Positions 18,290 to 27,700 of a DNA stretch of 64,000 nt are shown in pieces. This DNA is from Bacteroidales bacterium (GTDB lineage Bacteria; Bacteroidota; Bacteroidia; Bacteroidales; G3-4614). A model generated the notes under the pieces. It was given only the letters and a program-made list of their open reading frames with translations, was not told where the DNA came from and ran no database searches. Position numbers and translations under genes: made by a program. Position 1 is the first letter of the stretch. Every line of letters starts with the position of its first letter. The stretch spans positions 246,292 to 310,291 of the forward strand of contig SUXK01000002.1 of the NCBI GenBank assembly GCA_015061035.1, given 5' to 3'.

Positions 18290-19128
18290 AAAGTATCCTC
18301 CTTCACTTGTTTGATAAACTCATCAATTGTTGTAAGATTATAAATGTTGGGTATTGCATAAAAAGCTTCTTCCAACTTGTTCTTTGCAGACTTCCATCCA
18401 ATACCGTCAGTAATCCAAACAAATTCAAAACCATCTACGGCATTAATTTTCGGAGAAAGTTCTGAGTATGCACGAGCTACCTCATTCAATTTGGAACCTC
18501 CACCGCTATAGAAGTTTACTTCCATTAAATACTTGCAATGATCAGACTCTACCACAAAGTCAAAACGCTTTTTATCCTCGCCCAATACCGACAATTCTGG
18601 ATATTCTGTTGAATAAACCTCTTGTCGGTAAGTTATGCTTGCATTATCTAACATTGAAGCAACCTGCCCTTCCATTAAATGACCGCTTCTATTTTTACGG
18701 GCATTGGTATCTAGACCTGTTTCAACACCAAATACATAGTCAACAAGATTCTTGATTTGCTTATTTCTAAACACTTCATCAAGACCCGTACCATGTATAT
18801 ATTCAATGACTCCATCAACACTATCGAAAAGTGAGTTTATCAGTTTAACATTCCCATCAGCCATTATAGCTTTCTTCTTATCCGATGTACGAACCGCTAT
18901 CAAGATTTCCAAAATGCTGAAAACATTTCTATTCTCATCCCAAAGCCTCCGAATAGCAGCATCCATATCTACTTGACCAATCAAATAATTTAATTGGTTT
19001 AGCTTTATAGAAATTGATTCAACGTTATTATTTATCTTTTCAAAGTCACAATAAAACCCAAGAGTTGTATTTGTCTCTTTCAGTTGCGACATGAACATGT
19101 CAAATTGTTCTTTGGTATGTGTGCTCAT
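18286..19128 (-). CDS. dpnB: DpnII/MboI-type restriction endonuclease (GATC)
   Basis: A 280-residue type II endonuclease. Segments ETNTTLGFYCDFEKI, LNQLNYLIGQVD, FSILEILIAVR, LVDYVFGVETGLDTNARKNR, SGGGSKLNEVARAYSELSP and FVWITDGIGWKSAKNKLEEA match R.MboI/R.DpnII relatives, which cut unmethylated GATC. Candidate catalytic residues lie in KRFDFVVESDHCKYLMEVNFY (D, then E-x-N/K arrangement). It starts 10 bp after the dpnM stop and overlaps the accessory nuclease-like gene by 4 bp. Gene order is dpnM, dpnB, extra gene, dpnA, unlike dpnM-dpnA-dpnB of Streptococcus. Confidence 0.93.
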   Translation of the reverse strand: MSTHTKEQFDMFMSQLKETNTTLGFYCDFEKINNNVESISIKLNQLNYLIGQVDMDAAIRRLWDENRNVFSILEILIAVRTSDKKKAIMADGNVKLINSLFDSVDGVIEYIHGTGLDEVFRNKQIKNLVDYVFGVETGLDTNARKNRSGHLMEGQVASMLDNASITYRQEVYSTEYPELSVLGEDKKRFDFVVESDHCKYLMEVNFYSGGGSKLNEVARAYSELSPKINAVDGFEFVWITDGIGWKSAKNKLEEAFYAIPNIYNLTTIDEFIKQVKEDTL

Positions 19129-19138
19129 AAACTTATCT

Positions 19139-20044
19139 TTAGAATAAATATCTATTATGGTAATTGTTCACTACAATTTCTGTCAGCTTTCCTCTTTTCG
19201 AAGCGATAGCATTTACATTCCTTGAAGCCCATACTCTTTCTATACTATAATCAATGAATAAATCATCAAAGAAACGATCCGTACCATCTTTCCCCAAACA
19301 ATCGGAATTGCTAAGCATAAAATTAATTCCATTCTCATTTAAACGATCACAAAATAACTTTAGCCGAATTTGGGAATTATCATTGAAATTCTCTTTTGTG
19401 TAATCATTAAAACTTGAAGTGTTACTAAGAGGACGGTAAGGAGGATCAAAATAGAAGAAAGTATTTCCCTCGATTTTTGCAAAAGTTTGCTCAAAATCCC
19501 CAGTCATAATATCTACCTTTTGTAATAGTTTGCTGTCCGCATAAATTGTTGCTGAATCACAAATAGTAGGTGTGGTATATTTCCCGAATGGCACATTAAA
19601 TTTACCGGCTTTATTTACCCGATAAAGTCCATTGAAACAAGTTCTATTAAGGAAGAAGAATAATGTCGTATTATCTATTTCATTTAATGATTTTGAGTTG
19701 AATTGCTCACGTTGTTGAAGAAAAAACATCTTACGTTCTTCCTCTGTTCGAAGAGCATAATAATCAGATTGAATTGCATTGAGAGACTTAATTAATTCTG
19801 TTGGATTATCCCTCACGACTTGATAGCATAATGTCAAATCAGGATTGATGTCATTTATAACGGCTGACTTAATGTTTGGATATGTCTGCAACATATAGAA
19901 GAGCATAGCTCCTCCGCCTACAAAAGGCTCAATGTAAGTAACATTTTCCCTTTCTGAAAAGTCAGCTGGAAGCAATGCTTCGAGTTGTTCGATGAGTTGG
20001 CCTTTTCCTCCAACCCATTTAATGAAAGGTTTTGCTTTTGCCAT
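19139..20044 (-). CDS. dpnM: Dam-like D12-class adenine DNA methyltransferase (GATC)
   Basis: A 301-residue alpha-class N6-adenine methyltransferase of the Dam/DpnM (D12) family. The N-terminal KPFIKWVGGKGQLIEQL (5-21), the SAM-binding YIEPFVGGGAMLFY (37-50), and the catalytic DPPY at 200-203 are in the alpha-class order. It methylates double-stranded GATC and protects against the endonuclease encoded downstream. It is the first gene of the restriction operon, with a -7 box about 27 nt upstream, so the methylase is transcribed first, as expected for safe establishment in a new host. Confidence 0.95.
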   Translation of the reverse strand: MAKAKPFIKWVGGKGQLIEQLEALLPADFSERENVTYIEPFVGGGAMLFYMLQTYPNIKSAVINDINPDLTLCYQVVRDNPTELIKSLNAIQSDYYALRTEEERKMFFLQQREQFNSKSLNEIDNTTLFFFLNRTCFNGLYRVNKAGKFNVPFGKYTTPTICDSATIYADSKLLQKVDIMTGDFEQTFAKIEGNTFFYFDPPYRPLSNTSSFNDYTKENFNDNSQIRLKLFCDRLNENGINFMLSNSDCLGKDGTDRFFDDLFIDYSIERVWASRNVNAIASKRGKLTEIVVNNYHNRYLF

Positions 20045-20768
20045 TTGTCTAATTTTTATATTCCATTTGACAAAAGTACTTATTTAATTTGAAATTGAGG
20101 GTCTGCTATGCCAACAAACATAAAAAAGCATTGTTGTTTTATCGTGAAACATTCAATTATCCCGACTCTGAAGGGATAAGTTCGCAGAATTCGGCAAGGT
20201 TTTAGGGAGTAACCCGAAAGGTTTTGAGTTACTCAAAACATACCTTGCTGTGTTCAGAAGAACACAACTACAAAGTTCTTATTCGTGGTTTGTAATTGGG
20301 AGCTACCATAGCATAGGCAAGCAATATGGTGGTTTGTCAAGCTTGTGGGCGAGAAGGCTGTATAGCTTGCATGTGTACCTGCCGTATAGCCGGCAGGTCA
20401 GCAAGCCGACCGGCCTGTGGCAAATATTGAATTGCTGTTTCTTTGAGGGAGGGATTCTTTCTTCTAAAAAAGAAACGGATAGCAAAGTTATCAATGCTCT
20501 ACTATCCGTCTGAAATTTCTGTTTCCCATCGGTCGGTCATCTTCTCTATGGGTACTTTACCTGTGCGACCTTGAAATATGCAAGTTTTTTCGGATCAATA
20601 CTCTTGAAGAATGAGAGGAGGATTGTTCCGAAAACAGCTCGCCGCTTGAACTTGCAGATTTCATAAGATGTTCGCACATACCTTTGTACCCATTGATGGA
20701 TGAGCGTATGATGGGAATTTCATACAAAGCACATTTGAATGTAACATCACACTCTCATCTATACGCAT
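20045..20768. other. 724-bp spacer inside island, GC-richer, with hairpin and decayed frame
   Basis: No confident gene. It contains the restriction operon promoter, a G+C-rich palindromic stretch around 20379-20420 (CCTGCCGTATAGCCGGCAGG at 20380-20399, then GCAAGCCGACCGGCCTG), and a minus-strand open frame of about 57 codons (20546-20719) lacking an ATG that looks like a C-terminal protein remnant. Open frames at 20250-20513 show no family features. The composition differs from the host flanks and resembles the kind of sequence found near mobilisation regions of Bacteroides conjugative elements, but I cannot prove an oriT. Confidence 0.4.
20071..20078 (-). promoter_or_regulatory. -7 box of restriction-modification operon
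   Basis: The minus strand reads TACTTTTG (TAnnTTTG) with the dpnM ATG 27 nt downstream. No convincing -33 was seen. Confidence 0.55.
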
Positions 20769-21167
20769 TTAGTTATGTCCAGACTTATTTTCATTCATAC
20801 ATTCGTGCCTACGCACGTTAAGAAACAGAATATGGTTTCTTGAATTGGTTGTAAGTTTCTCAATAATGTATTCCCTAACCTTGTATGACCCCAATGTATT
20901 CAATCGGACGGATAAAGCAACAATCATCGGGAGTGCATAAACTTCTATGCTTATTCCATTGGATAAATTGATACACCTTTGCACCTCACATTCATCAAGG
21001 ATTCCGCTTTTGTATATGGCTTTGATATTGGCTCTCAATGTCGGGTATGTGATACCGAATAGTTCTATCAGTTCGTTTGTGCACATCCAAATGTCATTGC
21101 TCGTGGTGCTCGGGAAATGGATTCTTCCGTATTCATCCATCTTTATGATATTTCTTTCTGCTTTCAT
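20769..21167 (-). CDS. Small transposon-associated protein, helix-turn-helix-like
   Basis: A 132-residue protein (start chosen at the ATG giving MKAERNIIKMDEYGRIHFP; a longer frame begins 13 codons earlier). The sequence with DIWMCTNELIELFGITYPTLRANIKAIYKSGIL looks like a winged or helix-turn-helix segment, and YALPMIVALSVRLNTLGSYKVREYIIEKL follows. I recall near-identical proteins beside integrases of Bacteroides integrative elements, usually unannotated or called RhuM-like. It starts 23 bp after the integrase stop on the same strand, so it is probably co-expressed. A role as element regulator or excision factor is inference. Confidence 0.7.
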   Translation of the reverse strand: MKAERNIIKMDEYGRIHFPSTTSNDIWMCTNELIELFGITYPTLRANIKAIYKSGILDECEVQRCINLSNGISIEVYALPMIVALSVRLNTLGSYKVREYIIEKLTTNSRNHILFLNVRRHECMNENKSGHN

Positions 21168-21190
21168 TCTGTTTTCATTTTTAGAGGTTG

Positions 21191-22426
21191 TTAAATGGCA
21201 TTGCAAATCAAACTCTCCATAGATTCTATCTGTTTGGATAGGTTCTCTATGTCGTTACTTACTTTCTCGGCTGTAATCTTTGCATAAATTTGAGTGCTGC
21301 GTATGCTTGTGTGTCCCATCAACTTTGACAGCGTTTCAATGGGTACTCCATTGGATAAGCAAATGGTTGTTGCATAGCTGTGTCTGCTTTGATGCCAGCA
21401 GACGTTCTTGTTGATTCCGCATAGCTTCGCTACCGCTTTTATTCCATGTCGGCAATTGGCATAGCAGGGTACGGGCAACAGTTTATTACTCTCAGCCATT
21501 CCTTGATACTTCTCGATTATATACTTGGCTGTATCGAGCAATCGGATATTTGTTTCTGTTCCCGTCTTTTGTCGATTGGTCTTAATCCATAAATGCCCGT
21601 CGAATGATGTCTGCAAATTGTCGGTGGTGAGATTATACATATCCCTCCAACTCAATCCGCTGAAACAACAGAAAATAAAGAGGTCTCTAATCACCTCGTA
21701 ACTTTTCTTCTTGAAAGTTCCATTGATTAGCATTGTGATTTCTTCTTTGGTCAGAAATCCTCTTTTGGTTTCTTCCTTTGTAATACGATAAGCATAAAAC
21801 GGGTCACGCTGCAACCAACCGTTATTGATGACTGTATATATGATGCTGCGGAACGGCATCATATACGACCATACAGTGTTGGTACAATGGTTCTTCTCGG
21901 TACGAAGGAACAACTCGAAGTCGGTAATAAATGCAGGAGAAAGCTCACGCAAGGCTATATCACTTACCTTGTAGCGATGCTTGATGAATTCTTCCAAATG
22001 GTTATATACGGTACAGTATTTCCAATAACTGCGTTGGCTTTTCATCTTGCCCACTTGTTTGGCATAATCCTCATTATGCCGGCGGAATACCGCAAGCAGA
22101 GTCTTATGGTTCTGCCCCATACCCAAGAATGCGTTTCTGACTTTCTCTGCCGATACATAACCATCCCTATCCATAATCTCTTGATAAGCCTTGTTGATGC
22201 CGACACGAATTTTATCCAACATCCGGTTGCCTTCTTGTGCAACAACGCTTCTTCCCGACATTCTGCCGAGACTGACATTCCATAACTTTTCCTCTACATC
22301 CAGTTTGCAACTGAATTGGGAAATCTTGCCGTTCACGGTAATACGGCACATCACTGGCACAAGCCCGTTCTTCTTCGGGGCATTGCGTTTGAGATAGAAT
22401 AATACTCTGAAAGTGTTTCTGCTCAT
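21191..22426 (-). CDS. int: IntDOT-like tyrosine recombinase (integrase)
   Basis: A 411-residue tyrosine recombinase that would insert and excise the island. The start is set at MSRNTFRVLFYLKRN, the usual N-terminus of this family; the frame stays open 51 codons further but without family features. Arm-binding and core-binding domains cover about 1-215. The catalytic domain has Lys287, His345 and Arg348 in WHQSRHS, His372 in LMGHTS and the nucleophile Tyr381 in IYAKI. The first catalytic Arg expected in the box FSGLSWRDM is replaced by Ser259, the same replacement I recall for IntDOT of CTnDOT. It lies near the right end of the island, reading inward. Confidence 0.93.
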   Translation of the reverse strand: MSRNTFRVLFYLKRNAPKKNGLVPVMCRITVNGKISQFSCKLDVEEKLWNVSLGRMSGRSVVAQEGNRMLDKIRVGINKAYQEIMDRDGYVSAEKVRNAFLGMGQNHKTLLAVFRRHNEDYAKQVGKMKSQRSYWKYCTVYNHLEEFIKHRYKVSDIALRELSPAFITDFELFLRTEKNHCTNTVWSYMMPFRSIIYTVINNGWLQRDPFYAYRITKEETKRGFLTKEEITMLINGTFKKKSYEVIRDLFIFCCFSGLSWRDMYNLTTDNLQTSFDGHLWIKTNRQKTGTETNIRLLDTAKYIIEKYQGMAESNKLLPVPCYANCRHGIKAVAKLCGINKNVCWHQSRHSYATTICLSNGVPIETLSKLMGHTSIRSTQIYAKITAEKVSNDIENLSKQIESMESLICNAI

Positions 22427-23085
22427 AACTCTACTTTTTTTGTTTGCGAAATTATTACTTGTAGAATTGAGTGACGGTAAGCAGAACACAGCGTATCGGT
22501 GCAAAAGAATCAACCAAAGCGAAACAGGAACGAAGATATGAGAAATTTTCCTGTATTTGCAAGCGCAATCGCTTAACAAATATTGCTATTCAATCAGTTA
22601 CAGCAACCAATATACTCCATTGAAATCAAGAATCAAAGTAATGGTATAGTAACGAAACTTTGTCATTTCTTGGCTTTTCATTGGCATTTGATGACACTTC
22701 ACATCTTGGCAAATACTGTTAAATCGCTAACAGACAACATCCTTTCCCCGTTTCGCACTCACTTTCGTTTCTTTGTTGTATCTTTGCCGCAGATAAACTA
22801 CGGCGAAAATACTCTCGCTCGCTGTGAAATATTCAAGTAATCTTGATATTATTTCGCTCGCTTATTTCTATCTTTGCCGTAGATGAACTACGGCGAAAAT
22901 ACTCTCGCTCGCTGTGAAATATTCAAGTAATCTTGATATTATTTCGCTCGCTTATTTCTATCTTTGCCGCAGGTAAACTACGGCGAAAATACTTTCGCTC
23001 GCTGTGAAATATTCAAGTAATCTTGATATTATTTCGCTCGCTTAATCGTATTTTTGTAAAAAATTGCTTGTAAATAGAGATAAAG
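22427..23085. other. 659-bp non-genic region: island right end and repeat array
   Basis: From left to right it holds the upstream region of the integrase (no clear -7 box found), island end sequence without a recognisable gene, the right attachment core at 22778-22787, then three full repeat units (22779-23056) reading into the HAD phosphatase gene, whose ATG is at 23086. Confidence 0.6.
22779..23056 (+). repeat. Right part of ~90-bp promoter-like repeat array
   Basis: Four -7-like boxes spaced exactly 90 bp apart: TATCTTTG at 22779, 22869 and 22959, and TATTTTTG at 23049-23056. Each of the first three is followed by a hairpin. In the second unit the stem GCCGTAG / CTACGGC is perfect (loop ATGAA); in the others one position is mismatched. 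Then comes the conserved block with two CGCTCGCT motifs and an imperfect inverted repeat. The last box lies 29 nt before the HAD gene ATG and probably drives it. Confidence 0.9.
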
Positions 23086-23709
23086 ATGATACTACCCAAT
23101 AATATTAAGGCTCTACTTTTTGATATGGATGGTGTTATTTTTGACACCGAAGGACTTTATACAGAGTTCTGGAAAAGGGAACTTTTTCAGTATCTGCCCG
23201 ATGATCCTGATATTTTTGACAAGGTTAAAGGCTCTACCCTAAATGATATTCTTACTCGATATTTTAAAGAGGAGGATGTCAGAGTTAAAGTGGTGGCTGC
23301 TATTGATAATTTTGAAACTACAATGCCTTTTGTCTATATTGCTGGTTATGAAAACTATTTTAAAACAGTTAAAGAGAAGGGGTATAAGTGTGCTGTGGTT
23401 ACAAGTTCAAACGATAAGAAGATGGCAAATGTTTTTAACCGCCACCCAGAGTTTAAATACGAATACGACACTATTATTACCGCCGATGATATTACTTTAT
23501 CAAAGCCCAACCCTCAATGCTTTCTTTTAGCAGCAGAGCGTTTAGGCGTAAAACCCGAAGAGTGTGCTGTATTTGAAGACTCTATTCATGGACTGAATGC
23601 CGCTCGTACTGCAGGTATGTTTGTTGTGGGTGTTGCAACATCTAACCCATACAACATTGTAAAAGAGATGTCAGATGTAATAATAAATGATTTTAATGAA
23701 CTTTTATGA
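23086..23709 (+). CDS. HAD-superfamily hydrolase, beta-phosphoglucomutase-like
   Basis: A 207-residue cytoplasmic phosphatase or phosphomutase. The nucleophile motif is FDMDGVIFD (Asp13, Asp15) near the N-terminus. Motif II is in VVTSSND (about 105), and motifs III/IV are in LSKPNPQCFLLAAERLGV...AVFEDSIHGLNAARTAGM. The helical cap between 18 and 90 places it in subfamily I with PgmB-like enzymes acting on small phosphosugars. The substrate is not known. Its stop overlaps the next gene's ATG by 4 bp. Its promoter appears to be the last box of the repeat array, so the array is effectively this operon's control region. Confidence 0.88.
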   Translation: MILPNNIKALLFDMDGVIFDTEGLYTEFWKRELFQYLPDDPDIFDKVKGSTLNDILTRYFKEEDVRVKVVAAIDNFETTMPFVYIAGYENYFKTVKEKGYKCAVVTSSNDKKMANVFNRHPEFKYEYDTIITADDITLSKPNPQCFLLAAERLGVKPEECAVFEDSIHGLNAARTAGMFVVGVATSNPYNIVKEMSDVIINDFNELL

Positions 23710-24641
23710 TAAAAAATCTTCGATATAAATTAAATAGCGGAAAAAATTCAAAATTAAAATATTATATATTAAACTATTTTCTACTGTTAATCCCTAATTG
23801 TTTTTTCAGAATAATAAGGGAGTCTGTTATTAATAAATGTATTAAAAGAGATGATTGGGAGTATATTCAAGAGAGGGTTAACTACTATAATAAATTATCT
23901 AAAGAAGTGAAACTTCCTGAGTCAACATCTCTCATAAAAGATCACAAAATAGGAAAACAAAAAGTCTATTTTTTTGATTCATATAACTATACAAGATGGT
24001 TTGATAAGAATTTAAAATTTAGTTTCTTACCCGGAGATATAACTCATGTCCCCGATACTCCTACAGTTTTAAAGAGCAGACCTCTAAAAGATAACAATCA
24101 AAATTCTATAATTCTTAAATTAGATAAAATCAGACACTTTATCTTTGTTAAAGACAAAAAGAGATTCTCTGATAAAAAAGATATGGCGATCTTCAGAGGG
24201 AAAGTGAGTGGAAAAGATAATAGAATCTTATTCATGAATAAATTTTATAATAATCCAATGTTTGATATAGGAGATGTAAGCAAAAATATTATAAATCCAA
24301 ATTGGATAACTCCCAAAAAGACAATAGCTGAACATCTTGACTATAAATTTATAATGGCACTTGAAGGAAATGATGTTGCAAGTAACCTAAAGTGGGTTAT
24401 GTCTTCAAACTCTATTGCTGTTATGCCACGTCCAACATGTGAAACATGGTTTATGGAAGGTAAATTAATCCCAAACTATCACTATATTGAGGTTAAAGAT
24501 GATTTCTCAGACATTGAAGAACGTCTAAACTATTATATAAATCACCAAGATGAGGCAGAAATGATTATAAAAAATGCCCATGAATATATTAAACCTTTTA
24601 AGAATAAACAGAGAGAGACTTATATCTTTATTAGTTCTTGA
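23706..24641 (+). CDS. GT90-family glycosyltransferase (LPS/capsule sugar transferase)
   Basis: A 311-residue protein with features of glycosyltransferase family 90 (LpsA/CAP10 type): FLPGDITHVPDTPTVLKSRP, KDMAIFRGKVSG, PKKTIAEHLDYKFIMALEGNDVASNLKWVMSSNS and AVMPRPTCETWFMEGKLIPNYHY. The final helix (DIEERLNYYINHQDEAEMI) is also typical. Such enzymes add xylose, galactose or similar sugars to surface glycans. A weakly hydrophobic stretch near residues 18-35 may attach it to the membrane. It is translationally coupled to the HAD gene and ends before a strong bidirectional terminator. The substrate is unknown. Confidence 0.85.
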   Translation: MIKNLRYKLNSGKNSKLKYYILNYFLLLIPNCFFRIIRESVINKCIKRDDWEYIQERVNYYNKLSKEVKLPESTSLIKDHKIGKQKVYFFDSYNYTRWFDKNLKFSFLPGDITHVPDTPTVLKSRPLKDNNQNSIILKLDKIRHFIFVKDKKRFSDKKDMAIFRGKVSGKDNRILFMNKFYNNPMFDIGDVSKNIINPNWITPKKTIAEHLDYKFIMALEGNDVASNLKWVMSSNSIAVMPRPTCETWFMEGKLIPNYHYIEVKDDFSDIEERLNYYINHQDEAEMIIKNAHEYIKPFKNKQRETYIFISS

Positions 24642-24684
24642 TAAATATTTTAAACTGACAAACTAACGTAATATTTTTTTAAGC

Positions 24685-24720
24685 AAAAAAGACAACTCAG
24701 AATTCTGAGTTGTCTTTTTT
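24685..24720. terminator. Bidirectional terminator between GT90 gene and carB
   Basis: A perfect palindromic stem, AAAAAAGACAACTCAGAATT / AATTCTGAGTTGTCTTTTTT, sits between two convergent genes, with A-tract and T-tract on its two sides. Confidence 0.92.
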
Positions 24721-24734
24721 ATATTTTGCTACTA

Positions 24735-27700
24735 TTAATACTCGTCCCATGCAAGTATTCCTATATCTTCAATTGGTTTGTTGATAAATGCGTTGATATA
24801 TGCTGTTGCAAGACGTGCATTTGTTAGCAATGGTATGTTGTGGTCTATTGCTGAACGACGTATGCGATAACCATTTGTCAACTCTCGTTTAGTATGATTC
24901 TTTGGTATATTTACAACTAAATCAATTTGATGGTTACCAAGAAGGTCAAGAATATTCTCACCCTCTTCATCGGGCCAACATACTGGGTGTGCATTTATTC
25001 CGTTTGAGTTCAAGAATGCTGCTGTTCCTTCGGTTGCATATAGTTTGTATCCACTCTCTGATAAAACTTTGCAAGAGTCTAACAAATCAACTTTACCACG
25101 TGCATCGCCTGACGATACTAATACTGCTTTTGATTTATCAGGAATACGATATCCAACTGAAATCATAGCATTTAACAACGCTTCATCAAAATCAGCGCCT
25201 ATACATCCAACCTCTCCTGTTGATGACATATCTACACCTAATACAGGGTCTGCTTTGTGAAGACGTGCAAATGAGAATTGAGATGCTTTAATTCCAATGT
25301 AATCTATATCAAATGTTGAAGAATCTGCTTTTTCAACTGGCTCTCCTAACATTATACGTGTTGCAGTTTCGATGAAGTTGCGTTTCAATATTTTTGAAAC
25401 AAATGGGAAACTACGTGATGCACGTAAGTTACACTCAATTACCTTAACATCGTTGTTCTTTGCCAAGTATTGGATGTTGAATGGTCCTGAGATATTCAAC
25501 TCTTTTGCAATCTTCTTGCTTATGCGTTTGATGCGACGCACTGTCTCCATATATATTTTTTGTGCTGGGAATACAAGTGTTGCATCTCCTGAGTGTACTC
25601 CAGCAAACTCAATATGCTCTGATATTGCGTACTCTATAACCTCTCCGTTACGTGCTACTGCATCAAACTCTATCTCTTTTGCATTTTGCAAGAACTCTGA
25701 TACTACAACGGGGAACTCTTTTGACACCTTTGCTGCTGCTCCAAGGAACTCGTACATAGATTCGTGGTCGTAGCAAACGTTCATTGCTGCTCCTGATAGT
25801 ACATAACTTGGACGAATCAATACGGGGAATCCTACCTCCTCAACAAACTTGTCAATATCATCAAAACTTGTCAACTCCTTCCAACGTGGTTGGTCAATTC
25901 CCAATGTATCAAGCATTGCAGAGAATTTGTGACGGTTCTCCGCACGGTCAATTGAAATTGGAGATGTTCCTAATACTGGTACATGGCGGCGATACAACTT
26001 CATTGCCAAGTTGTTGGGGATTTGTCCTCCCACTGATACAATCACTCCACGTGGTGTTTCAAGGTCAATAATATCTAATACACGCTCAAAACTTAACTCA
26101 TCAAAGTATAATTTATCACACATATCGTAGTCTGTTGATACTGTCTCAGGGTTGTAGTTAATCATTATTGATTTGTAACCCAATTTACGGCATGTGTTGA
26201 TAGCGTTTACAGAACACCAGTCAAACTCTACCGAACTACCAATACGATATGCTCCAGAGCCAAGTACTACAATGTTTTTACCTGAGTTGTAGTCGTATGG
26301 GATTTGGTGAGCATCTGCTCCGTAGGTCAAATATAGATAATTTGTCAAATCGGGGTATTCTGATGCTACTGTGTTTATACGACAAACTTTTGGGGTAATG
26401 TTTAAGTTTTTACGATGTTCGCGAACACGTATCAGTTCTGGTTCAAAGTTTCCTTCGGGATTCTCAACGTAACGTGCTATCTGGAAGTCGCTAAATCCTA
26501 AACGTTTTGCCTCTGCCAATACGTCTGCTGGAAGATCCTCAATACGATTGTATTTCTTTAATACAATAGTAAAGTCTGTTATATTCTTCAAGCAGTTCAA
26601 GAACCAAGGATCTATTTTTGTCAACTCCTCAATACGTTCTACTGTATATCCCTCCTCAAATGCTTTTGCAATGGCAAAGATACGCATATCTGTTGGGTGA
26701 GAAAGAGCGTAATCCAGATCATCGAAAGAGATGTCGCGGTTTCCAACGAATCCGTGCATTCCCTGTCCTATCATACGAAGTCCTTTTTGGATTATCTCCT
26801 CAAAACTTTTACCTATTGACATTATCTCTCCAACTGATTTCATTGATGAGCCAATCTCACGATCGACACCTGCAAATTTTGTCAAGTCCCAACGTGGTAT
26901 CTTAACAATCATATAATCAACTGAAGGTGCTACATATGCTGAGTTAGGTGTTCCCATTTCACCGATTTGGTCAAGTGAGTAACCTAATGCCAATTTTGCT
27001 GCTACAAATGCCAAAGGATAACCTGATGCTTTTGATGCCAATGCTGAACTACGACTTAAACGTGCATTAATCTCAATGATACGATAGTCGTTTGTTTCTG
27101 CGTTAAATGCGTATTGTATGTTACACTCTCCTACTATACCAATGTGGCGAACAACTTTCTTTGCAATTTCTTGCAACATTGTTATCTGCTCTTGTGTAAG
27201 AGATACGATAGGTGCTACAACGATACTCTCTCCTGTGTGAATACCAAGTGGGTCGAAATTTTCCATTGGCACTACGGTGAAACAGTGGTCGTTCTTGTCG
27301 CGTATTACCTCAAACTCTATCTCTTTCCATCCTTTCAACGACTCCTCTACAAGAATTTGTTTTGAGTGTGCAAGTGCGCTTTCGCATAGAGTTTTGAACT
27401 CTTCATCATTGTTACATATACCTGAGCCTAATCCTCCAAGTGCATATGCCGAACGTACCATCACAGGGAAACCTATACGGTGTGCAACCTCTATTGCATC
27501 TTCCATTGTCTCCACCGCTTGTGATACTGGAGTTTTTGCTGATATTTCATCAAGTTTTTTAACAAACAGGTCGCGGTCTTCGGTAATCATGATTGCCTCA
27601 ACCGATGTTCCTAATACTTTTACTCCGTATTTCTCAAGTGTTCCGTTAAGGTATAACTCTGTTCCGCAGTTTAGGGCTGTTTGACCACCAAATGCAAGAA

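Larger units (their letters stand above)
16295..22787. mobile_element. Integrative restriction-modification island with IntDOT-like integrase
   Basis: About 6.5 kb carrying, all on the minus strand, an IntDOT-like tyrosine recombinase, a small transposon protein and a DpnII/MboI-type restriction-modification operon. Both ends show the same 9-bp core TATCTTTGC (16295-16303 and 22779-22787; the right copy is GTATCTTTGC). That fits the GTANNTTTGC core I recall for CTnDOT-type attachment sites. Joining the left flank to the right flank at this core rebuilds one perfect repeat unit, so the element inserted into the -7 box of a repeat. No relaxase or conjugation genes are visible, so transfer would need help. 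The integrase end looks richer in G+C than the surroundings. Confidence 0.85.

Noticed and set aside
20250..20513. 87-codon plus-strand frame in the island
   Set aside because: It runs over a palindromic G+C-rich stretch, has odd composition (many Ser, Tyr and Trp), no neighbours in operon and no recognisable domain.
22427..22579. 51-codon N-terminal extension of the integrase
   Set aside because: IntDOT-type integrases start at the MSRNTFRVL-like sequence; the upstream codons show no conserved features.
22779..23056. CRISPR array
   Set aside because: The repeats are 90 bp head to tail with no variable spacers and no cas genes; they carry promoter boxes instead.
25372..25773. Plus-strand frames across carB (several of 60-135 codons)
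   Set aside because: They are antisense shadows of carB, whose reading frame is fully supported by its domains.
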